Shown here piece after piece: positions 1 through 6,647 of a stretch of DNA of 21,753 nt. The DNA is from Acidimicrobiia bacterium (GTDB lineage: Bacteria > Actinomycetota > Acidimicrobiia > Acidimicrobiales > Ilumatobacteraceae): positions 1-21,753 of the forward strand of contig JACDHN010000004.1 of NCBI GenBank assembly GCA_013821025.1, in the 5' to 3' direction. The stretch's first letter is position 1, and each line of letters starts with the position of its first letter. Both the position numbers and the translations under genes were made by a program. The notes under the pieces were generated by a model. That model did not search any database and was not told where the DNA came from. It saw only the letters and a program-made list of their open reading frames with translations.

Positions 1-1
1 C

Positions 2-412
2 CCTGGCGATGCCCCGCCCGAGATCGTCGCCGTGGACGGGCGCACCACGGTGTACGAGCAGGCTGCCCGGGAGACGGCCGAGTTGGTCGCGACGGTCGGC
101 GGCAACGTCGCCGTCGTCGTGTCCGATGCGAGCGCGACCGAGATGGCGGCTGCCCTCGACGCCGCCGGCATCGCCCACGGGCACGCTTCCCGTAATGGGA
201 TCGACGAGGCCGTGACTGTCGTGCCCGTGAGCGTTGCCAAGGGACTAGAGCTGGATGGCGTCGTAGTCGTGGAACCGGCCGACATCGTGCGGGACCAGGT
301 CAGCGGGTTGCGGGCGCTCTATGTGGCGCTGACACGCTCGACCCAGCGACTCACCGTGGTGCACCGAAAGCCTCTGCCGTCGCCGCTGGCCACCCGCTCG
401 TCGGCTGCCTGA
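2..412 (+). CDS. HelD/UvrD-like superfamily 1 helicase, C-terminal end (partial)
   Basis: The reading frame is open from the first bases of the window, so the 5' part lies outside it; about 136 residues are seen. Near the end are VAKGLELDGVVVVEPADI and LRALYVALTRSTQRLTVVH, which match the last helicase motifs (V and VI) of the UvrD_C_2 region in HelD-type and related SF1 helicases. These are ATP-driven DNA translocases; HelD proteins act on RNA polymerase and clear stalled complexes. The arginine of ALTRS is the expected arginine finger of motif VI. The gene ends in a short A/S-rich tail and a TGA at 410-412, and converges on the minus-strand metalloregulator that ends at 434. Which SF1 subfamily it belongs to cannot be settled without the N-terminal part. 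Family call fairly sure; HelD assignment is an inference. Confidence 0.8.
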   Translation, partial: PGDAPPEIVAVDGRTTVYEQAARETAELVATVGGNVAVVVSDASATEMAAALDAAGIAHGHASRNGIDEAVTVVPVSVAKGLELDGVVVVEPADIVRDQVSGLRALYVALTRSTQRLTVVHRKPLPSPLATRSSAA

Positions 413-433
413 GCGACCGTCGGCCGCCAACGA

Positions 434-1093
434 TCAGGCGCTGACGAGGATCCGCTCGCTGGCGAACGAACCGACGCCGACGTGGTTGCCGTCGATCTCG
501 AGCGTCAGCGTGCCGTCGGGCGAGACCGCCGTGATGATGCCCGAGTGGCCTGGCTGGATCGAGCTGCTCTCGAGGAACTCGAGCAGGCCTGGCGTGAACT
601 CGAGCTCCTCTGGGATGCGGCGCACCGTGAACGTCGTCCCGATGGCGCAGCCGGCCAGCGGCGTGGCGTCGGTCTCCTGGTAGGCAGAGCCTGGGATCGG
701 GTTGCCATGCGGGCAGGTGGTGGGGTTGCCGAGCAGCCGGGTCATGGCCTGCTCGACGGACTCGCTGATGACGTGCTCCCAGCGGCCGGCCTCGTGGTGA
801 GCCTCGGCCCACGACAGCTTCAACACGTCGGTGAGGAAGCACTCGGCCAGCCGGTGACGGCGCACGACGCGCTCGGCCAGCTCGGCTCCCTTGGCCGTCA
901 GGGAGATCCCTTCGGAATTGGTGACGAGCCCCTCGTGCTCCATCCGGCGGATCATCTCGCTGACGGCCGGACGCGACACCTGGAGCCGGTCGGCGATGCG
1001 GGCCTGGATGAGCTCCATGTCGTCCTCGGCGAGCTCGAAGATGCACTCGCAGTACTCCTCGAAGGCCGGATGGTGCTCTCCAGGGACAGCCAT
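434..1093 (-). CDS. DtxR/MntR-family metal-dependent transcriptional regulator
   Basis: The protein has 219 residues, close to IdeR/DtxR length. The winged helix is at about 9-70 (RLQVSRPAVSEMIRRMEHEG), followed by the dimerisation/metal domain at about 71-140 (RRHRLAE, RWEHV, GNPIPG) and an SH3-like FeoA-type domain at about 150-219. Such proteins bind Fe(II) or Mn(II) and then repress iron or manganese uptake genes. By alignment from memory, H80, E84, H99, E106 and H107 match DtxR ligands H79, E83, H98, E105 and H106. The position of DtxR Cys102 is Gly103, and the Met10 position is Glu13 with Glu16 two turns on, which resembles MntR D8/E11. Metal preference is therefore open. The ATG start at 1093 is supported by a TACACT hexamer 6 bases upstream. 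The neighbour upstream on the same strand is a DUF222/HNH gene only 4 bases away. Confidence 0.9.
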   Translation of the reverse strand: MAVPGEHHPAFEEYCECIFELAEDDMELIQARIADRLQVSRPAVSEMIRRMEHEGLVTNSEGISLTAKGAELAERVVRRHRLAECFLTDVLKLSWAEAHHEAGRWEHVISESVEQAMTRLLGNPTTCPHGNPIPGSAYQETDATPLAGCAIGTTFTVRRIPEELEFTPGLLEFLESSSIQPGHSGIITAVSPDGTLTLEIDGNHVGVGSFASERILVSA

Positions 1094-1097
1094 AGGC

Positions 1098-2357
1098 TCA
1101 GTGTACGTCCGACGCCATCTCTGGATCGCCGGTCAGCGGCAGGTGGACGTGTGGTGGTTGGGGTTCGTTGAAGTGGATGGCCCAGCGGTCGAGGCGTTCA
1201 CCTATCGGGTGCAGGTACCTGCCTGACGGTTCGGGTGGTGGGGCGGTGGGTTTGGCCGGGTCGGCGGCCGGTTTCAATCGGTGGCCGCGGGTGTCGGTGA
1301 ACACGACGGCACCCGGTGTCCCTGGCACCAGGTCGGCATCACCGGTGATACCGAGGCGGCCTTGGTGGTGGAGTCGGTGGTGTCTCGGGCACAGGCAGAT
1401 CAGGTTCCAGGTATCGGTCGGCCCGTCATCGCCGTCCCAGTGCACGATGTGATGCACCTGCACCCACCGGGACTGGGAACAGCCCGGCACCCGGCAGCCG
1501 AGGTCACGGTGCTCGACGATGCGCCGGGTGCGGTCCGGGACGATGTGTTGGGAACGGCCGACACTCACCGGTATCCCGTTGGTGACGCACACCGGGGTGA
1601 TGGTGCCGTCACACAACAGTAGGTCTCGGATGCTGTCGGGGAGCCGCCAGTTGTCAGCGAAGGTGGCAGTGCCGTCGGTGTCGAGGTACAGGTTGATGCG
1701 GTACCGGTCCCGACGAGACCCATCGGCCACAGTGTCCAATGATCGGTGGCAGATCTCGATCAACGCCTCGGGCCAGCCGGCCTGCGGGTCACCGGCATGG
1801 AACAGGGCGTCACGGGACTCACGCATCGCCGTCTCGAACACCCGGTAATCATCAGCTGCCAGGGTGGCGCGGACCTGGCCGACACCGTCACCGTCGGCCC
1901 ACATCGACACCGCCGACTCGGACACCACAGGTTCGGCTGCCGACGGTGCCTCAGGTGTCTGGTCGTCGGGGACGAACGGGTACTTGCGTACCACCATCGA
2001 GAGCTGCCTCACGGTCAGCACCTTCGCCAGGCCGCAGATGTCGGTGTCCGTGTAGCCAGGCGGTTTCACCGCCAACGCCACCTGATCCAGGGAGAGCTCA
2101 CCGGCGTCGAAGGCGGCCATCACCTGCGGATGAGCTTCTGCGCGTCTGGCAACAGCAATGATCTTGCGGGCGGTGGTATCGGAGAGTCCTGCCTGCCAGG
2201 CCAGCCAATGCGTCGGCGAGTGCAACCCGATCTGGTGCCAGGCGTCGCCTGCCAGCGCGTCGGCGACCAGCCGTACCAGTTGTGCGTGCTGGGCATTCAC
2301 GTGGCCGCAGACCCCCGCCAAAGACGTCTGCAGGGCTTCAATGGATCGATCATCCAT
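1098..2357 (-). CDS. DUF222 and HNH endonuclease domain protein
   Basis: This is a 419-residue protein of the large actinobacterial DUF222/HNH group (13E12-like). Numbering below is from the ATG at 2357. The DUF222 region covers about 10-200. The HNH nuclease motif is at about 286-331: C288 and C293 (CRVPGC), the H302-H303 pair (VHHIVHW), N318, C321, C323 and H326/H327/H330/H331 (CLCPRHHRLHH). The extra cysteines should hold a structural zinc. HNH enzymes nick or cut DNA with one metal ion; the biological role of this group is not established, and copies are often multiple and variable. A start 5 codons earlier (2372) is possible; 2357 is preferred because TACGAT lies 6 bases upstream. It is followed after 4 bases by the DtxR-family gene. 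A proline-rich, low-complexity tail follows the nuclease domain. Confidence 0.87.
   Translation of the reverse strand: MDDRSIEALQTSLAGVCGHVNAQHAQLVRLVADALAGDAWHQIGLHSPTHWLAWQAGLSDTTARKIIAVARRAEAHPQVMAAFDAGELSLDQVALAVKPPGYTDTDICGLAKVLTVRQLSMVVRKYPFVPDDQTPEAPSAAEPVVSESAVSMWADGDGVGQVRATLAADDYRVFETAMRESRDALFHAGDPQAGWPEALIEICHRSLDTVADGSRRDRYRINLYLDTDGTATFADNWRLPDSIRDLLLCDGTITPVCVTNGIPVSVGRSQHIVPDRTRRIVEHRDLGCRVPGCSQSRWVQVHHIVHWDGDDGPTDTWNLICLCPRHHRLHHQGRLGITGDADLVPGTPGAVVFTDTRGHRLKPAADPAKPTAPPPEPSGRYLHPIGERLDRWAIHFNEPQPPHVHLPLTGDPEMASDVH
1100..1105 (-). promoter_or_regulatory. Candidate -10 element of the DtxR-family gene
   Basis: TACACT read on the minus strand, 6 bases before the ATG at 1093, with no purine-rich ribosome binding site. 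It lies across the stop codon of the upstream HNH gene. The position fits a leaderless transcript. Sequence pattern only; no clear -35 was assigned. Confidence 0.4.
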
Positions 2358-2363
2358 ACCGTC

Positions 2364-2369
2364 ATCGTA
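2364..2369 (-). promoter_or_regulatory. Candidate -10 element of the DUF222/HNH gene
   Basis: TACGAT on the minus strand, 6 bases before the ATG at 2357. It matches the hexamer and spacing seen at other transcription-unit heads in this window, and is the reason for choosing the shorter HNH protein. Confidence 0.4.
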
Positions 2370-2568
2370 CATCAGTTCGTTCTAAGGATACAACCAGAAC
2401 GGCCCAAACGACCGCTGACAGTTACAAGTGCTTTACCGCCTGCACCCGCTGATTTGCGCCGTCGACATCATTCGGCCCGCACTCCTGCGTTAGCTCTGAT
2501 GGCCCCTGGAAGACCCGCTCCTGTCAGATGAGAATGGGGTGGTGCCGGGCCGGACAGACGTCGTGTTT
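2370..2568 (+). other. Intergenic flank left of the IS110 element, no gene seen
   Basis: About 200 bases between the HNH gene and the proposed left end of the insertion sequence. It is visibly less GC-rich than the surrounding genes, especially near 2385-2480. No frame shows a recognisable protein and no strong hairpin with a T-run is present. It probably holds upstream sequence of the HNH gene and the original spacer to the methyltransferase. Confidence 0.5.
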
Positions 2569-4028
2569 CTATGGCGCTCAGAGCCCGTCGTTAGCTTGAC
2601 GCGGGGGCTTCGGGTGCTCTGTTCTGTTGCTTAGAGCACGTACCTCAGTTTCTTCATGACGAGGTCCCCATCCGGTCCGACACACCCAATTCGATCGAAG
2701 GGAGTGTGGTGATGGAAGTGGTTGAGGATCGGTGCGCGTTCTTGGATGTGCACCGCGACACGGTGATGGCATGCGCCCGGCTGCCTGATCCGGGAGGCGG
2801 CGGCCGTCTCGAAGAGGTCGCCGAGTTCGGCACGACCACGTCGCAGCTGCTCGTGTTGTTGGACTGGCTGGTCGAGCGCGACGTCTCACTGGTCGGGATG
2901 GAAGCGACGGGGATCTACTGGAAGCCTGTGCACTGGTGCTCGAGGATCAGATCGATCGGGTCTGGGTGATCAATGCTCGTCACATGCGCAACGTGCCGGG
3001 CCGTAAGACCGACGTCGCTGACGCCCAGTGGGGTGCACAGTTGTTGGAGCATGGTCTGGTGCGCCCGTCGTTCATCCCGGAGCGTCCGGTGCGTGAGATG
3101 CGGGACCTGACCCGCTATCGCAAGTCGGTGATCGAGGAACGAGGCCGTGAGACGCAACGGCTCCACAAGGTGCTCGAGGACGCGGGGATCAAGCTGGCGT
3201 CGTTCACGTCGTCGGTGTTGACGAAATCGGGACGCCAGATGATCGACGCGTTGATCGCCGGTCAACGCGACCCCGAGGTGCTCGCCGAGATGGCCAAGGG
3301 TCGGATGAGAGTCAAGATCCCGCAGTTGCAAGACGCGTTGGCGGGTTGCTTCAACGCCCACCATGCCAGGCTGTGCGCCACGATGCTGGACCGCATCGAT
3401 CACGCCGACCGGGTCATCGACGAACTCACCGAGCAGATCGAGGTGTTGTTGGACCCTCACGAAGCGGCGGTGCATCTGTTGTGCGGTATCCCCGGCGTGT
3501 CCAACCGGACCGCGCAGGTGATCCTCGCTGAGATCGGCACCGACATGTCCCGCTTCCCAACCGCCGGACACCTGGCGTCGTGGGCTGGCATGTGCCCTGG
3601 CAACAACGAGTCCGCCGGCAAACACCGATCCGGCCGCACCCGTCACGGATCGAAATGGTTACGGATCGCGCTCGTCGAAGCCGGCCAGGCCGCCGGACGA
3701 TCCAAGAACACCTACCTGTCCGCCCACTATCACCGGATCCGCGGTCGGCGAGGGCCCCGACGCGCCGCCGTCGCGGTCGGACACTCGATACTCGTCATCG
3801 CCTGGCACCTGCTCTCCACCGGCGAGCTCTACAACGAACTCGGCGGCGACTACTTCGATCGGCGACGTACCAGCCACGCCCGACAACGACGCCTCGTCGC
3901 CCAACTCGAAGCCATGGGACTCGACGTCAACCATCACACCCGCCGCCGCGTGACCAACACCCAAGGCTCCGCCCCGAAGGGGACTGCCGCCCCACACCCC
4001 TGCCCCGAACACGCTCGGACAGGGTTCT
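2569..4028 (+). mobile_element. IS110-family insertion sequence (ends proposed, not proven)
   Basis: The element is defined by a DEDD/Transposase_20 type transposase (2712-4063, frame broken) preceded by a non-coding left end. Both proposed ends carry the hexamer TTCTAT (2567-2572 and 4025-4030). If a CT core inside it is the crossover, the element is about 1.46 kb, within the usual IS110 range, with a left end of about 140 bases before the transposase, as in the IS110 (not IS1111) group. IS110 elements lack terminal inverted repeats and usually make no target duplication, so the ends cannot be fixed from one copy. With this right end the insertion lies about 10 bases beyond the methyltransferase stop codon and leaves that gene intact. 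Family call is sure; the exact boundaries are a hypothesis. Confidence 0.6.
2571..2700 (+). ncRNA. Candidate bridge RNA region in the IS110 left end
   Basis: IS110-group elements are known to encode a structured bridge RNA in the non-coding left end; its two internal loops pair with target and donor DNA. Here a perfect 7-bp stem, GTGCTCT (2614-2620) with AGAGCAC (2633-2639), encloses a 12-base loop. Just before it AGCCC-GTC (2582-2589) can pair with GAC (2598-2600) and GGGCT (2605-2609) around the loop GTTAGCTT with a small bulge. Loop 1 contains GTTCT, and GTTTCT occurs at 2648-2653; both resemble the sequence at the proposed ends (GGTTCT at 4023-4028, GTTTCT at 2565-2570). Position and structure fit, but the matches are short and the RNA ends are unknown. 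Confidence 0.35.
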
Positions 4029-4063
4029 ATTCACACCTCAGGGCTCATGCCGGATCGACTTGA
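2712..4063 (+). pseudogene. IS110-family transposase, interrupted by a one-base frameshift
   Basis: The first part runs from ATG 2712 in one frame to W75 (2934-2936). Homology then continues in the frame that begins at 2936 (GTG CTC GAG). Family members read YWKPV-W-VLED, so one G appears to be missing at 2934-2938. Joined, the protein has about 450 residues. The RuvC-like DEDD set would be D12 (FLDVH), E64 (MEATG), D101 and D104 (KTDVADA). A helix-hairpin-helix (CGIPGVSNRTAQVI) and the C-terminal Transposase_20 domain (LASWAGMCPGNNESAG) follow; the catalytic serine should lie in that last region. The start has a good ribosome binding site (AAGGGAG, 2697-2703), unlike most genes here. No slippery heptamer is seen, so programmed frameshifting is unlikely; mutation or sequencing error are the alternatives. 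The last dozen residues may be read from flanking DNA. Confidence 0.85.
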
Positions 4064-4739
4064 GAGCCTTGACGGCCAGAGTAACCGGGCAGGTGGCACC
4101 GCCTTCAGTGAACTCCTGGAGAGATAGACCGGCGTCGACGAACGCGTTCAGGAGAGCCGGGAGCGGAAGATGGTGAGCGCCGACCTTGTCGCGCAATCCC
4201 TGAGTCGTCCACGAGTTGGTGGTCCAGTGACCGTCGAGGTACCCCGGCCGGATCACGACGGCGTCGACGTTGCTGCGATCTGCGAAACCCCCACAGAAAC
4301 AAGGATGAACGCCAACGTGGACGAATACACCGCCCGGTCGAAGCACCCTTCGAACCTCCTGCAAAGCGCTCGGATAGTTGGGCATGTCGGTGTGGGCCAT
4401 CATGGCGATCACCGCCGCCAGCGACCCATCGGCAAAGGGAAGTTGCGCGACGTCGGCCTGAACCACAGGCAGCCGGGCGAGGGCGCGACGAAGCATGCCG
4501 GAGGAGATGTCGATCCCGATCGGGGCCCAGCCGAGCTTCCTGACTCGATCGGCGTACACGCCGGTGCCGCATCCAATCTCGAGGCACGTTCCAGTTCCAG
4601 TGCCAAGCAAGTCATGCAGCGATCGGTCGAGGCCGATCTCGTCAGCGAAGTCATTGCCGGCAGCGTGTGCTCGCTGCTTGGCAAGGAACTCATCCTCGTA
4701 CCAATCAGCGATCTCGTCGTACGGTGCCATCCGTGCCAC
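4038..4739 (-). CDS. Class I SAM-dependent methyltransferase (Methyltransf_11 type)
   Basis: This 233-residue Rossmann-fold protein has the expected motifs in order: motif I EIGCGTG (54-60), the ribose-binding acidic residue in GIDIS (75-79), ADVAQLPF (95-102) and the post-motif VRRVLRPGG (129-137). These bind S-adenosylmethionine; the C-terminal part (about 145-233), which selects substrate, matches nothing I can name, so the methylated compound is unknown. The GTG start at 4739 is favoured by GGAG 7 bases upstream; ATG at 4730 is an alternative. A Shine-Dalgarno site sets it apart from most genes in the window. Its stop codon lies about 10 bases from the proposed right end of the IS110 element, and its 3' end overlaps the transposase frame by 26 bases on the opposite strand. 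It is divergent from the MtfA-type gene. Confidence 0.85.
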   Translation of the reverse strand: MARMAPYDEIADWYEDEFLAKQRAHAAGNDFADEIGLDRSLHDLLGTGTGTCLEIGCGTGVYADRVRKLGWAPIGIDISSGMLRRALARLPVVQADVAQLPFADGSLAAVIAMMAHTDMPNYPSALQEVRRVLRPGGVFVHVGVHPCFCGGFADRSNVDAVVIRPGYLDGHWTTNSWTTQGLRDKVGAHHLPLPALLNAFVDAGLSLQEFTEGGATCPVTLAVKALKSIRHEP

Positions 4740-4883
4740 GTTTGCGCTCCACTCCCTGAGACGGTTGCGAACCCAAGAATGCCAGCCATCCTAAGGCTCA
4801 CGACGCGGTCTGGGTTACGCGTTGATGGTGCAGTTCCATTCGCCGAGGAAGTCGTGGGGCCGCGGCTCTCGGTTCGGGCGCCG

Positions 4884-4889
4884 TAGCGT
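4884..4889 (+). promoter_or_regulatory. Candidate -10 element of the MtfA-type gene
   Basis: TAGCGT lies 7 bases before the GTG at 4897 with no ribosome binding site, fitting a leaderless start. It lies inside the reading frame if the longer protein from 4822 were used, which argues for the shorter one. Confidence 0.35.
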
Positions 4890-4896
4890 TCTGTCC

Positions 4897-5676
4897 GTGT
4901 TGAGACGTCAGCGACGGTCGACGAGCCGGTCCGAGATCGAGGCGATTGTTTCCGCTCACGTGGCCTGGTGGCCAATGTTCGCCGAAGCCGAGCGCCAGCG
5001 GTTACTCGACCTGACAGCCGACATGGTCGGCCGGGTGCGCTGGGAGGCAGCACACGGGTTCCAGATGACCGAGGAGATCCCGGTGCTGATCGCCGCCCAG
5101 GCGTCGGTGCTGCTGCTGGGGCTCGACGAGGACCGGGCGCTCGACAACGTCGGCACCGTGATCGTGCACCGCTCCACGGTCACCCAGCACGGCGAGCGAT
5201 CCGTGGGGGGTGGTGTGCTCACCAGGGACCCGATGGCGCTGTCCGGGCAGGCCCACCACCGCGGTCCCGTGCTGATCTCGTGGAACGCCGCCCGCCGGAG
5301 CCTCCGCCGTCCGGGCCTGGGCGAGAACGTCGTGCTGCACGAGTTCGCCCACAAGCTCGACATGCTCGACGACTTCCTCGACGGCACGCCGCCCCTGCCC
5401 GACGACGGAGCTCGCACTAAGTGGGTCGAGGTGTGCGAGATGGAGCTCTCCCGGCTACGGCGCGGTGAGCCGGGGCCGTTGCGGCCGTATGCCGGCACGA
5501 ACCCTGCCGAGTTCTTCGCCGTCGCCACGGAGGTGTTCTTCGACCGACCGCTGGCGCTCCACGATGATCGCCCGGAGCTGTACCGCGTGCTCAGCGAGTT
5601 CTACGGCCAGGATCCGGCCGGCCGCTGGCGGTCCTGGAGCGTCTCGACGACGACGCCTTCGGCAACGGGACGGTAG
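4897..5676 (+). CDS. MtfA-type zinc metallopeptidase (M90 family)
   Basis: From the GTG at 4897 the protein has 259 residues, close to E. coli MtfA (about 265). Similarity begins near WWPMFAEAERQRLLDLTADM and includes the zinc motif HEFAH (148-152 in this numbering), GPVLISWN before it, and YAGTNPAEFFAVATEVFF after it. The tyrosine and the NPAE glutamate of that stretch correspond to Y205 and the third zinc ligand E212 of E. coli MtfA. E. coli MtfA inactivates the repressor Mlc and is a weak aminopeptidase; the target here is unknown. The frame is open back to 4822, but that extension is an arginine-rich stretch not typical of the family. The 3' end overlaps the convergent metallophosphoesterase by 76 bases; homology ends near FYGQDPAGR, so the tail is lineage-specific. 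Confidence 0.88.
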   Translation: MLRRQRRSTSRSEIEAIVSAHVAWWPMFAEAERQRLLDLTADMVGRVRWEAAHGFQMTEEIPVLIAAQASVLLLGLDEDRALDNVGTVIVHRSTVTQHGERSVGGGVLTRDPMALSGQAHHRGPVLISWNAARRSLRRPGLGENVVLHEFAHKLDMLDDFLDGTPPLPDDGARTKWVEVCEMELSRLRRGEPGPLRPYAGTNPAEFFAVATEVFFDRPLALHDDRPELYRVLSEFYGQDPAGRWRSWSVSTTTPSATGR

Positions 5677-6194
5677 TCCCACACGTCGCAGCCGACGTTG
5701 AGCTGCTCACCGTTGCGGCGCCAGCGCGTGTGCACGTGGCCGTGCAGCAACCATCCGGGCGCCGGCTCGGGGCGGAAGCTGTCGAAGCGGTCCTCGTCGT
5801 GGCTGTCACCCTCGATCGGGAAGTGGCAGGCCCTGGCCGGAGAGCCGCCGACTTCGAGAGGTACGACGCCCTGGAGGATGGCGTCGAAGCCGGCGTCGTG
5901 GTAGCGGCCCACCCACTCGGCGGCTTGGGGACCGTGGCCGGCCCAGCACCGGTCGTGGTTGCCTGGCACGAGTACCTTGCGTCCGCTCAGCTCTCCGACG
6001 AGGGGCAGCGTCTCGGCGATGGTCCCCATGGCCACATCGCCGAGCACCCACACCTCGTCGTCGTCGGCGACGAGGTCGTTCCAGCGGCTGATCAATTCTG
6101 CGTTCATCGTTTGCGCGTCGGCGAACGGGCGCTCGCAGTAGCGGATGATGTTGGTGTGCCCGAAGTGCAGGTCGGCCGTGAACCAGCGTGTCAT
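5601..6194 (-). CDS. Calcineurin-like metallophosphoesterase
   Basis: The protein has 197 residues from the ATG at 6194. The binuclear metal site motifs are all present: D8-x-H10 (TADLHFGH), GD at 52-53 (LGDVAMG), GNHDR (78-82) and HGHVH (151-155). The RWFTADLHFGHTNII opening is typical of small, often uncharacterised bacterial and phage phosphoesterases. The substrate (nucleotide, phosphodiester or protein) cannot be read from the sequence. The start is chosen because ATG overlaps the TGA of the upstream thioesterase gene as ATGA (6191-6194), indicating translational coupling. A start 6 codons earlier is possible but lies inside the thioesterase gene. The 3' end overlaps the convergent MtfA-type gene. 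Confidence 0.88.
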   Translation of the reverse strand: MTRWFTADLHFGHTNIIRYCERPFADAQTMNAELISRWNDLVADDDEVWVLGDVAMGTIAETLPLVGELSGRKVLVPGNHDRCWAGHGPQAAEWVGRYHDAGFDAILQGVVPLEVGGSPARACHFPIEGDSHDEDRFDSFRPEPAPGWLLHGHVHTRWRRNGEQLNVGCDVWDYRPVAEGVVVETLQDRQRPAGSWP

Positions 6195-6619
6195 CCGAGC
6201 TCCAGCATCCACGCCGGCAGTCGGGTCGGCCGGCCCGTCGAAGTGACGGCGGCATGCACCGTGACGGCAGTAGCGGCCGGGCGGGCATCGTCCACGACAG
6301 TCAGCAGATAGCCGATCTGGAACGTGGTGCGGCTGATGGAGCCCACCCGGAGGTGCACGTGCACGACGTCGTCGAAGCGCAAGGGCGAGCGGTAGCGGAC
6401 GAACGCCTCGAGCACGGCGAAGTCGAGGCCCTCGGCCCGCATCACGTCGTACGGCCGGTCGATCCGGCGCAGGAACTCGACGCGGGTCTCCTCCAGGTAC
6501 GGCAGGTAACGGCTGTGGTGGACGATGCCCATGGCGTCCGTCTCGGCGAACCGCACCCGGATCCGGTGCACGAACTCGTAATCACCGGGATCGGTCGTCG
6601 GCTCGATGGACAGTCGCAC
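6191..6619 (-). CDS. 4HBT (hotdog-fold) acyl-CoA thioesterase, YbgC/FadM-like
   Basis: This is a 142-residue single hotdog domain, the usual size. The signature RVRFAETDAMGIVHHSRYL (21-39) holds the catalytic aspartate D28 and a histidine at H35, followed by the long helix YLEETRVEFLRR. Members hydrolyse acyl- or hydroxybenzoyl-CoA thioesters in the cytoplasm; substrate specificity cannot be predicted. The GTG start at 6619 has CACAAT 6 bases upstream and no ribosome binding site. It is coupled by ATGA overlap to the metallophosphoesterase downstream. The M48 protease gene behind it is on the same strand but ends 28 bases upstream, so a longer operon from 7541 to 5601 is possible. Confidence 0.88.
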   Translation of the reverse strand: MRLSIEPTTDPGDYEFVHRIRVRFAETDAMGIVHHSRYLPYLEETRVEFLRRIDRPYDVMRAEGLDFAVLEAFVRYRSPLRFDDVVHVHLRVGSISRTTFQIGYLLTVVDDARPAATAVTVHAAVTSTGRPTRLPAWMLELG

Positions 6620-6625
6620 CGGCCC

Positions 6626-6631
6626 ATTGTG
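6626..6631 (-). promoter_or_regulatory. Candidate -10 element of the thioesterase-phosphoesterase pair
   Basis: CACAAT on the minus strand, 6 bases before GTG 6619. It departs from TANNNT at the first base but is otherwise close to TATAAT and at the same spacing as the other candidates. Confidence 0.25.
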
Positions 6632-6647
6632 GCGCGGCGATGATCTG

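Noticed and set aside
2930..2940. Programmed -1 frameshifting in the IS110 transposase
   Set aside because: No A/T slippery heptamer or following pseudoknot is visible at the joint, and IS110 transposases are normally one frame.
2551..4022. CGGACAG at both sides of the IS as a target duplication
   Set aside because: A 7-base match in GC-rich DNA is expected by chance at this search size, and IS110 elements usually make no duplication.
4772..4816. AACCCA/TGGGTT inverted repeat between the methyltransferase and the MtfA-type gene as an operator
   Set aside because: Only 6 bp with a spacer of about 35 bases; not distinguishable from chance.
4822..4896. Longer MtfA-type protein starting at 4822
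   Set aside because: The extra 25 residues are arginine-rich, without family similarity, and would cover the likely -10 hexamer.
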